Source: Methanobacteriota archaeon (lineage in GTDB: Archaea; JACRDV01). Taken from it: a stretch of DNA of 8,690 nt. The notes under the pieces are model-generated. The model searched no databases. It saw nothing but the letters and a program-made list of their open reading frames with translations, and had not been told where the DNA came from. The DNA lies in assembly GCA_024860865.1 (NCBI GenBank), contig JACRDV010000054.1:1-8690 (forward strand). The letters run 5' to 3'. Below are positions 1-5,730 of the stretch, piece after piece; position 1 is the stretch's first letter, and every line of letters starts with the position of its first letter. Made by a program: the position numbers and the translations under genes.

Positions 1-200
1 TAAATGAAGATTTAAGCGATTATATCTGCAAATTTGCTTATGGAAAAGAGCAGGCAACATTTGTTTGTGAAAGTACACTTGTTCCAGGGAAAGTAATAGA
101 AAGTGGTTTAGGGCATCCTGCCTTTACTAAAGTACTCGAAGAATATCTAAGAAGTAAGGGAGCAAAAATAATAATTTTAACTGAAGAAGAAAAGACTTAA
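1..200 (+). CDS. Partial small protein of unknown function, tandem copy 1 (5' end outside window)
   Basis: The reading frame is open from the window edge (first full codon at 3) to TAA at 198-200, giving the last 65 residues. I do not recognise the family. It is a parallel copy of the next gene: 53 of 65 residues match, and the first 32 visible residues are all identical. The protein has two cysteines, in the contexts YICKF and FVCES, then a conserved STLVPGKVI stretch, and a C-terminal half ending in GAKIIILTEEEKT that reads like an alpha-beta unit (charged helix, then a hydrophobic strand). There is no signal peptide or membrane segment in the visible part, so it is probably cytosolic. By comparison with copy 2, about 14 N-terminal residues lie upstream of the window. 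Function is unknown; a paired or heteromeric role for the two copies is only a guess. Confidence 0.75.
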   Translation, partial: NEDLSDYICKFAYGKEQATFVCESTLVPGKVIESGLGHPAFTKVLEEYLRSKGAKIIILTEEEKT

Positions 201-259
201 TTTTAGCAAAATTTACATTTCTTTAACCATGTTAAACAATTTATTAAAGAGAGACCAAC

Positions 260-499
260 ATGGCCAATAAAAAAGATAACCAAACTAGAAATCTCAAAAT
301 AAATGAAGATTTAAGCGATTATATCTGCAAATTTGCTTATGGAAAAGAGCAGGCAACATTTGTTTGTGAAAGTACACTTGTTCCGGGGAAAGTTATAGAT
401 AGCAACTTAGGTCAACCTACTTTTGTTAAAGTTATCGAAGAAGATTTAAGAAAAAGAGGCGCAAAGATAGTCATTCTAACTGAAAAAGAAAAGGCCTAA
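260..499 (+). CDS. Small protein of unknown function, tandem copy 2 (79 aa)
   Basis: Complete 79-residue reading frame from ATG at 260 to TAA at 497-499. It lies 59 bp after copy 1 and ends 85 bp before hisB. The N-terminus (MANKKDNQTRNLK) is polar and probably flexible. It is followed by a compact region with two cysteines (YICKF, FVCES), a conserved STLVPGKVI segment, a charged helix (VIEEDLRKRG) and a hydrophobic strand (AKIVILTEKE). No transmembrane or signal segment is visible. The two cysteines are too far apart (about 13 residues) and too few to form a zinc site in one chain. The start is supported by sequence content and by a weak purine tract (AAAGAGAG, 246-253); a TTAAAC element at 232-237 is about 25 bp upstream and could serve as a weak TATA box. 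I do not recognise the family. The real-gene call rests on the conserved paralogue next door, where differences include many synonymous changes. Confidence 0.8.
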   Translation: MANKKDNQTRNLKINEDLSDYICKFAYGKEQATFVCESTLVPGKVIDSNLGQPTFVKVIEEDLRKRGAKIVILTEKEKA

Positions 500-548
500 G
501 TTTACCATTTACCACATCTTAAACTGTATTATAAATTCTAAATAATGA

Positions 549-560
549 TAATTATTTATC
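549..560 (+). promoter_or_regulatory. Candidate TATA box for hisB
   Basis: An AT-rich element (TAATTATTTATC) is centred about 30 bp upstream of the GTG start of hisB. This is the distance expected if the transcript begins at or very near the start codon, as in leaderless archaeal mRNAs. A second TATA-like element (TATTATAAATT, 527-537) lies further upstream and is an alternative. AT-rich sequence makes either match weak evidence. Confidence 0.35.
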
Positions 561-584
561 CTTCAAGTATTATTTTTTCTTGGT

Positions 585-1169
585 GTGAATTTGCGCACGG
601 CTAGTGTTGAAAGAAAAACTAAAGAAACTGAAATTAAAATTAATCTCCATTTAGATGGGCAAGGTAAAACTCAAATTAAAACCGGAGTTAATTTTTTAGA
701 TCACATGTTAGAGTCTTTTGCTAAACATGGAATTTTTGACTTAAATGTCGAGGCCAAAGAAGTAACCAGCCAACATCACTTAGTTGAGGATATAGCAATA
801 GCCTTTGGGCAAGCCTTTGATAAAGCGCTTGGCGATCGATCTGACATAAATCGATTTGGGCATGCTATTATTCCGATGGATGACGCGTTAGTTGTGCTTG
901 CAGTAGATATAGGTGGCAGGAGTCATGTGATATACGATGTACCTTTAGAGAGTGAAAAAATTGATGACTTAGAAGCTAATTTAGTTTCTCACTTTATTGA
1001 ATCATTTGCAGCACAAATTAAAGCAAACATTCATGTTAGCCTAATCTATGGCGAGAAAGACCACCACATAGTTGAAGCATTGTTCAAAGCGCTTGGCCAA
1101 GCTCTTGAAATGGCAACTAGGATTAATCCACGAAAAAAAGGAATTCCAAGCACAAAAGAGATAATCTAA
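585..1169 (+). CDS. hisB: Imidazoleglycerol-phosphate dehydratase (HisB)
   Basis: This enzyme dehydrates imidazole glycerol phosphate to imidazole acetol phosphate, step six of histidine synthesis, in the cytosol. The 194-residue length is normal for the monofunctional family; there is no fused histidinol-phosphatase domain. Family motifs are in order: FLDHMLESFAKHG (residues 37-49), the metal-binding HHLVED (64-69), PMDDALV (97-103), HFIESFA (136-142), the second metal motif DHHIVEALFKA (159-169), and a terminal PSTK (188-191). The paired HH...E motifs would bind the two manganese ions. Small departures from consensus are SQHHLVED where the family has D-x-HHTVED, DHH where NHH is usual, and STKE where STKG is usual. 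The start is GTG at 585, with no strong ribosome site upstream, so translation may be leaderless. No other his gene lies in the window, so this is an isolated pathway gene. It converges on metG with 4 bp between stop codons. Confidence 0.96.
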   Translation: MNLRTASVERKTKETEIKINLHLDGQGKTQIKTGVNFLDHMLESFAKHGIFDLNVEAKEVTSQHHLVEDIAIAFGQAFDKALGDRSDINRFGHAIIPMDDALVVLAVDIGGRSHVIYDVPLESEKIDDLEANLVSHFIESFAAQIKANIHVSLIYGEKDHHIVEALFKALGQALEMATRINPRKKGIPSTKEII

Positions 1170-1173
1170 TTTT

Positions 1174-2850
1174 TCATTGTGCTCTTTCTAATTTTTCACG
1201 CATTTTTCTGATTGAAGTTTCGTCAACTTTATTAAATAATATTGTCGGCTCCATTATTTTATGTCCCGAAGGAATTTGATTTAGCGCTTCTTCCCAGGTT
1301 TGCTCATGAATACTTCCAGGTTGATTTAATAGGCTCCATATTTTTTCCGCTGTAAATGGAAGAAAGGGCTCTAACAAAATAGCAAGTGCCTTAGTTATTT
1401 GTATAGAAACGAAAAGAGCATTAGCCGCTATCTCCGGGTTAGTTTTGATAGTTTTCCACGGTTCTTTATCATTTATGTATTTATTCCCAACTCGCGCTAT
1501 TTCAAGCACGGTTGAAAGTGCAGCCTGAAGTTTAAATTTTTCTATGTTAGATGCAACTTCCTTTTGTTTAGTTTTAATTAACTCTAAGACTTGTCTATCA
1601 TAATCATCAAATTCACTTGGTTTAGGCACGGTTGCATTAAAATAGCGGTAGATAAACACTAGCGTTCTGTGCAGGAAATTTCCTATTGTATCATTTAAAT
1701 CTGAATTTACTTTTTCAATAAATGTTTGCCATGTAAAACTAGCATCTTTAGTTTCTGGTCTAATAGAAATCAAAACATATCTCCAATAATCAGTTGGAAA
1801 CATATCTAATGCTTCATCAATCCAGACCCCAATTCTCCGGCTTTTTGAGAATTTTTGTCCTTGAATCATTAAGAATTCAGTAGAATTTACAGCCCAAGGC
1901 AAAACATAGCCTTTTTTAGCAGCCATCAATAAAGCAGGGAATATCAGGGTATGGAATGGTATGTTATCCTTCGCTATGAAATATAGCGTTCTAGTTGAGC
2001 TATCTAACCAACGTTCTTTCCACTTGTCCAACCTACCTTTATTTTGGAAATACTCCACAGTCGCTGAAATGTACCCCAACACAGCTTCCATCCAAACATA
2101 AATGGTTTTGTCTTCAGCACCTGGAAATGGTGCAGGGATACCCCACGCACTATCGCGAGTTAGTGAGCGCGGCCTTAATCCCTCTTTTATCAAGTTTAAG
2201 CTGAAATTTATTGCATTTTCAGATAAGTTCTCATTTTGAACAATATAGTTGTATAATTCTTCAGAAAATTTAGGCAAATCAAAGTACCAATGTTTTGTTA
2301 CTTTCGGTATAGGTGTAGTTCGACAGATTACACAATATGGAGTTATTAATTTGACAGCTTCTAAAAGACGCCCGCATTCATCACATTGATCCCCGCGCGC
2401 TTCTTCATATCCACAATGTGGGCACTTACCTTCTACAAATCTATCCGGTAAAAATCGATTGCATTTTGGGCAGAAAAATAACTCAGTATCTTCAGTGAAT
2501 ATATATCCATTTTTTTGGACTTCTAGATAAAATTCTCGTACAAACTTCTTATGAATTTCATTTTCTGTGCGAGTATAATTGTCGAAGGATATTCCCCATT
2601 TTTGAATAAGTTCTTTGACTTTTTTGTGATTCTTATCTGTCAGTGCTTTAGGGTCCATTCCTTGTCTTACAGCTTCAACTTCAATAGGGGTTCCGTGTTC
2701 ATCCGACCCGCTTACGAATACTATGTCTTCCCCTTTTAACCGCAAGTACCTCGCAACTATATCTGCTGATAACATCGAACCAATCATAGTTCCTAGGTGT
2801 GGCATATAGTTAATATACGGCCAAGCCGCTGTGACTACCCATTTTACCAT
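1174..2850 (-). CDS. metG: Methionyl-tRNA synthetase, catalytic chain (archaeal type, no C-terminal tRNA-binding domain)
   Basis: It charges initiator and elongator tRNA-Met with methionine using ATP. This class I synthetase has its HIGH-type signature as PHLGT (residues 17-21), GSDEHGTPIEVEA (48-60), and KMSKS as KFSKS (333-337). The connective-peptide insertion carries four CxxC pairs: C127/C130, C143/C146, C156/C159 and C173/C176, matching the two-zinc form of the enzyme. The anticodon-binding helical domain follows (about 380-540), with WRYVL at 356-360 and LLEPFLPFTAEKIW at 492-505. At 558 residues it stops just after the helical domain. The dimerising EMAP-like tRNA-binding domain found at the C-terminus of many MetRS is absent here and is encoded by the divergent gene starting about 220 bp away. 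The ATG at 2850 is supported by the canonical N-terminus (VVTAAWPYINY) and a GTGAG tract just upstream on the minus strand. Confidence 0.97.
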   Translation of the reverse strand: MVKWVVTAAWPYINYMPHLGTMIGSMLSADIVARYLRLKGEDIVFVSGSDEHGTPIEVEAVRQGMDPKALTDKNHKKVKELIQKWGISFDNYTRTENEIHKKFVREFYLEVQKNGYIFTEDTELFFCPKCNRFLPDRFVEGKCPHCGYEEARGDQCDECGRLLEAVKLITPYCVICRTTPIPKVTKHWYFDLPKFSEELYNYIVQNENLSENAINFSLNLIKEGLRPRSLTRDSAWGIPAPFPGAEDKTIYVWMEAVLGYISATVEYFQNKGRLDKWKERWLDSSTRTLYFIAKDNIPFHTLIFPALLMAAKKGYVLPWAVNSTEFLMIQGQKFSKSRRIGVWIDEALDMFPTDYWRYVLISIRPETKDASFTWQTFIEKVNSDLNDTIGNFLHRTLVFIYRYFNATVPKPSEFDDYDRQVLELIKTKQKEVASNIEKFKLQAALSTVLEIARVGNKYINDKEPWKTIKTNPEIAANALFVSIQITKALAILLEPFLPFTAEKIWSLLNQPGSIHEQTWEEALNQIPSGHKIMEPTILFNKVDETSIRKMREKLERAQ

Positions 2851-2869
2851 TTTCTCACTTTTCTGTTTT

Positions 2870-2881
2870 TAGTTTAAACTA
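2870..2881 (-). promoter_or_regulatory. Candidate TATA box of metG, within a 12-bp palindrome
   Basis: TAGTTTAAACTA is a perfect 12-bp palindrome. Its TTTAAA core is centred about 25 bp upstream of the metG ATG (minus strand), which fits an archaeal TATA box giving a leaderless or very short leader. Because it is palindromic it could in principle also direct transcription to the right, but no gene starts 25 bp to the right. Confidence 0.4.
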
Positions 2882-3018
2882 CTCTACTTACTTTTGTGAC
2901 ATAATCGTGATAATTCTTAGATAAACATAAATAAATTGCTCTATTTTACCTTTTCAGGCAGAGATTGACCGAAAGTATTATTGAGATACAAGTTAATCAA
3001 TTTAGATAAATTTAGATG

Positions 3019-3027
3019 TTTAAAATA
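3019..3027 (+). promoter_or_regulatory. Candidate TATA box of the metG-beta/argCJB operon
   Basis: TTTAAAATA is close to the archaeal TATA consensus and would place transcription start near 3048. That gives a leader of about 20 nt to a TTG at 3070, or about 60 nt to a TTG at 3112. A second TATA-like element (TTTAAAAAG, 3084-3092) is about 25 bp before the 3112 TTG and would make that start leaderless. The two readings give different protein N-termini. Confidence 0.4.
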
Positions 3028-3069
3028 AAGCGCTAAAGCATTAATGAAATAAAGCTTTTATTTTCTAAT

Positions 3070-3453
3070 TTGATAGAGAGTTGTTTAAAAAGAATTAAAG
3101 AGCTAATTAAATTGCAACAGCAAAAAACTGAGATCGCTTCGATACAGGATTTTGAAAAACTTGATATTAGAGTAGGACAAATCCAAATGGCCGAGGCAGT
3201 TAAAGGCTCAACTAAACTCTTGCGGTTAGAGATAAATATCGGAGAAAAAACTATCCAAACAGTGGCAGGAATTGCTGCTGCTTATAATAAAGAGGAACTT
3301 TTTAATAAAAAAGTAGCTGTCCTGACCAATCTTCAACCAACAGAGATATTTGGAGTTCTTTCTGAATGTATGGTTTTAGCAGCAATCGAAGATAAAAATA
3401 TAGTTTTGTTAGTTCCAGACAAAAACGTCAAAATAGGAGCTAAGATTAGATAA
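3070..3453 (+). CDS. Methionyl-tRNA synthetase beta chain / C-terminal tRNA-binding domain protein
   Basis: This is a stand-alone EMAP/Trbp111-like OB-fold domain, equivalent to the C-terminal domain of long MetRS. It forms a dimer and raises tRNA affinity of the catalytic chain. Motifs in order are IQDFEKLDIRVGQI (residues 25-38), STKLLRLEINIG (47-58), VAGIAAAY (65-72), VAVLTNLQPTEIFGVLSE (82-99) and MVLAA (101-105). The usual GxxSEGM turn reads GVLSECM, with Cys100 replacing glycine. No ATG is available at the 5' end: the frame is open from 3037, and the plausible starts are TTG at 3070 (127 aa) and TTG at 3112 (113 aa). The latter begins closer to the conserved domain; the extra 14 residues of the longer form would be a basic amphipathic helix. 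The gene ends 20 nt before argC and probably leads the arginine operon. It is transcribed away from metG, whose product it should partner. Confidence 0.88.
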   Translation: MIESCLKRIKELIKLQQQKTEIASIQDFEKLDIRVGQIQMAEAVKGSTKLLRLEINIGEKTIQTVAGIAAAYNKEELFNKKVAVLTNLQPTEIFGVLSECMVLAAIEDKNIVLLVPDKNVKIGAKIR

Positions 3454-3464
3454 TTAGAATTTTT

Positions 3465-3468
3465 GGTG
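3465..3468 (+). promoter_or_regulatory. Ribosome-binding site of argC
   Basis: GGTG lies 5 nt before the ATG at 3474, in the 20-nt gap after the tRNA-binding-domain gene. It is complementary to the archaeal 16S 3' end core, supports the ATG as the start, and suggests internal translation on a polycistronic message. Confidence 0.6.
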
Positions 3469-3473
3469 TAATT

Positions 3474-4496
3474 ATGAAAACGAGAGTTGCAGTTATTGGT
3501 GCAACCGGTTATACTGGCGGAGAGCTTCTTAGATTTTTAGTTATCCATCCTAAAGTAGAAATAAGAGCGATTACTTCTCGCGAGCCGAGTAAATTAATTT
3601 ATGATGTTCATCCTGCTTTGCGAGGATTTAGTAACATAAAATTCGAAAATATTTCCCCTAAAGAAGTTTCCGAGCGCGTAGAATTTGTGTTCGTTGCAAC
3701 TCCACACGGAGTTTCCATGGAAGTAGTTCCAGATTTAATTAGCAACGGGGTTCGAGTGGTTGATTTGAGCGCAGATTATAGACTTGATGACGTTTCAATT
3801 TTCGAGAGAACGTATGGAATAAAACATAAAAATCCAACCTATAAAGCAGTTTACGGCTTACCAGAACTCCATAGAGATGAAATTAGAAAGGCAAAGTTAG
3901 TGGCAAATCCAGGATGTTTCCCAACTGGAGCAATTTTAGCTGCTGCACCAGCAGTTGAAGCTGGGATTGTTGAGCATGTAATATTCGATTCTAAAACAGG
4001 GAGTTCGGGGGCAGGACGCACTCCTTCTGAATTTACTCACCACCCAGAGTTAGATGAGAATGTGAAAGCATACAAAGTGGCTACTCACCGGCATGCTCCA
4101 GAAATGGAACAGGAGCTAAATAAGCTTGGAAAAGTGAAGGTTTCCTTTACTCCACATTTAGTTCCAGTTATTAGGGGAATTCTAACAACATCTCATTTAC
4201 TTTTGAGCAAAGAAATTTCTAGTCAAGATCTACAGAAAATGTACTTTGATTATTATAGGGATGAACCATTCGTCAGAGTGCTCAATTTTAAAGAGCTGCC
4301 CTCACTAAGCTCGGTAAAAGGCTCGAATTTCTGCGATATTGGTTGCTTTGAAATCGATACTACTGGCAGAGCCATTGTAATTTCAGCAATTGATAACCTT
4401 GTAAAGGGAGCCTCAGGGCAAGCTATACAAAATATGAACATAATGTTAGGCTTTGATGAAACACTTGGACTAATGTTACCTGGTCTCCGGCCGTGA
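3474..4496 (+). CDS. argC: N-acetyl-gamma-glutamyl-phosphate reductase (ArgC)
   Basis: It reduces N-acetylglutamyl 5-phosphate to N-acetylglutamate 5-semialdehyde with NADPH, the third step of acetylated ornithine synthesis. The 340-residue length is typical of type 1 ArgC. The Rossmann motif GATGYTGGELLRFL spans residues 9-22. FVATPHG follows at 73-79, and the catalytic cysteine is Cys148 in NPGCFPTGA. SGAGRTPSE occurs at 178-186, and HRHAPEME at 205-212 includes the conserved active-site histidine. The C-terminal cofactor-site segment is NLVKGASGQAIQNMN (308-322). The ATG is preceded by GGTG. The gene sits 20 nt after the MetRS beta chain and 4 nt before argJ. The homologous LysY acts on LysW-bound substrates in lysine synthesis in some archaea. 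Here the adjacent argJ and an ArgB-type kinase, with no lysW in view, favour the arginine assignment, though dual use cannot be excluded. Confidence 0.95.
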   Translation: MKTRVAVIGATGYTGGELLRFLVIHPKVEIRAITSREPSKLIYDVHPALRGFSNIKFENISPKEVSERVEFVFVATPHGVSMEVVPDLISNGVRVVDLSADYRLDDVSIFERTYGIKHKNPTYKAVYGLPELHRDEIRKAKLVANPGCFPTGAILAAAPAVEAGIVEHVIFDSKTGSSGAGRTPSEFTHHPELDENVKAYKVATHRHAPEMEQELNKLGKVKVSFTPHLVPVIRGILTTSHLLLSKEISSQDLQKMYFDYYRDEPFVRVLNFKELPSLSSVKGSNFCDIGCFEIDTTGRAIVISAIDNLVKGASGQAIQNMNIMLGFDETLGLMLPGLRP

Positions 4497-4500
4497 TATT

Positions 4501-5724
4501 ATGGAGGTAATAAGCGGTGGAATAGTTGCAACTGCCGGAATTAAGGCAGCCGGAATTAAAACAGATAAAATTGGAGTTGCAATTATTACTAACGAAGGTG
4601 GGCCAGCAACAGCAGTTGGAGCTTTTACTACAAACAAAGTGAAAGCAGCACCAGTTGAAGTTACAGCAAAAAAGATTAGAAAAGGAAAAATTTCAGCAAT
4701 TGTTGCAAACTCTGGTTGTGCAAATGCTTTTACTGGTGAACTCGGTCTAAAGAATGCTCACAAAATGGCAGAAATTTTAGCGAGAGAATTAAATCTAAAT
4801 GCTGAAGAAATTGCAGTTGCATCAACAGGCATAATTGGCAGACAACTTCCATTAGATACAATTGAAGAAAAAATTAAAATTCTATCAAAACAATTGAGTT
4901 CAACTCCTGAAGCTAGTCTAAATGCTGCAAAAGCAATTATGACTACTGATAAATTTCCAAAGGAAATCGCTGTTAAAACAGTTCTTGAGGATGGAACTGA
5001 AATCCACATTGGCGGGATTGCAAAAGGCGCAGGGATGATTGGCCCCAGGTTAAAGACGGCTACTATGCTCTGTTTTTTAACAACTGATGCAGCAATTTCT
5101 AGAGCAGCTCTCAAGCGATCTCTTCAAGAGGCACTTGGTCAAAGCCTGAATATGGCAGTAGTTGAGGGCGATTTAAGTACAAATGATGCTGTTTTGTTGC
5201 TCGCAAATGGTAGAGCTAAAAATCAAATGATTAAAGTGCGAAGCGAAAAATTCCAGGAAGCTTTAAACTATGTCACACAAGAGATTGCTAAAATGATAAT
5301 TAAGAATGCGGAAGGGGCAACGAAATTTATTGAAGTGCAGGTTTTGAATGCAAGAACGAAGATCGATGCAAAGAAAATTGCGCTTGCTATAGTTGGGTCA
5401 CCATTAGTTAAAGCTGCTTTTTTTGGAGAAGATCCAAACTGGGGTAGAATTGCAGCAGCTGCTGGAAGTGTAAGCGCAGCCATGATTCCTGAAAAACTTT
5501 CGATTACATATGAAAATTCTAAGGGGCAGATCGCAAAAGCGGTAGAAAAAGGAAAAATAATTGTTAACGAAGGGACCAGGGAGCTTTTACTAGCAAGAGA
5601 ATTGTTGAAAGATAAAGAACTAAAAGTATTGGTTGATTTAGGCATTGGTAAATCCAAAGCAATTGCTTGGGGCTGTGATTTAAGTTACGATTACATAAAA
5701 GCTAATGCTGTTTTCACTACTTAG
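4501..5724 (+). CDS. argJ: Glutamate N-acetyltransferase / ornithine acetyltransferase (ArgJ)
   Basis: It transfers the acetyl group from N-acetylornithine to glutamate, releasing ornithine and regenerating N-acetylglutamate (cyclic route). Some members also use acetyl-CoA; sequence reading cannot separate mono- from bifunctional forms. The protein is an Ntn-hydrolase-like precursor that self-cleaves before the threonine of ATML; here that is Ala187-Thr188, so the predicted chains are about 187 and 220 residues. Other conserved segments are FTTNKVKAAPV (42-52), NSGCANAFTGE (70-80), ASTGIIG with the oxyanion threonine-glycine (107-113), KGAGMI (175-180), VEGDLSTND (221-229), GEDPNWGRI (309-317) and the C-terminal AWGCDLSYDYIKANA (389-403). 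The 407-residue length is normal. The start ATG at 4501 is 4 nt after the argC stop; GTGAT overlapping that stop can act as ribosome site. A GGAGGT lies just inside the gene (4503-4508) but no good start codon follows it. Confidence 0.96.
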   Translation: MEVISGGIVATAGIKAAGIKTDKIGVAIITNEGGPATAVGAFTTNKVKAAPVEVTAKKIRKGKISAIVANSGCANAFTGELGLKNAHKMAEILARELNLNAEEIAVASTGIIGRQLPLDTIEEKIKILSKQLSSTPEASLNAAKAIMTTDKFPKEIAVKTVLEDGTEIHIGGIAKGAGMIGPRLKTATMLCFLTTDAAISRAALKRSLQEALGQSLNMAVVEGDLSTNDAVLLLANGRAKNQMIKVRSEKFQEALNYVTQEIAKMIIKNAEGATKFIEVQVLNARTKIDAKKIALAIVGSPLVKAAFFGEDPNWGRIAAAAGSVSAAMIPEKLSITYENSKGQIAKAVEKGKIIVNEGTRELLLARELLKDKELKVLVDLGIGKSKAIAWGCDLSYDYIKANAVFTT

Positions 5725-5730
5725 GTGGAG
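5724..5730 (+). promoter_or_regulatory. Strong ribosome-binding site at the argJ/argB junction
   Basis: GGTGGAG starts on the last base of the argJ stop codon. It overlaps the GTG at 5725 that opens the argB frame, and is followed after 3 nt by an in-frame TTG at 5734. Its placement suggests that translation of argB begins at the TTG, three codons inside the longest frame. Confidence 0.5.

Larger units (their letters stand above)
2851..3069. other. Divergent intergenic region between metG and the metG-beta/arg operon
   Basis: These 219 bp are very AT-rich, and I see no credible coding frame or structured RNA gene on either strand. It contains the metG promoter candidate on the left and a good TATA element (TTTAAAATA, 3019-3027) on the right. 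The six-mer TTAGAT occurs three times (2917-2922, 3002-3007, 3012-3017); the last two are exactly 10 bp apart and directly precede the right-hand TATA element. Both chains of the split MetRS would be driven from here in opposite directions. Confidence 0.55.

Noticed and set aside
1165-1180. T-run at the hisB/metG junction as a terminator
   Set aside because: Only five consecutive T residues between convergent stop codons; compatible with archaeal termination but too short to call.
1995-2739. Open frames antisense to metG (1995-2204 and 2551-2739, plus strand)
   Set aside because: They lie wholly inside a gene with clear family motifs and their translations show no recognisable domain or balanced composition.
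2870-2881. 12-bp palindrome as a dedicated repressor operator for metG
   Set aside because: It coincides with the expected TATA position, and a palindromic TTTAAA core is common by chance in AT-rich DNA, so the TATA reading suffices.
2851-3069. tRNA, box C/D RNA or riboswitch in the longest intergenic region
   Set aside because: No cloverleaf arms, no convincing RTGATGA/CTGA box pair and no stable GC-containing stems are visible; the region is low-complexity AT-rich DNA with promoter elements.
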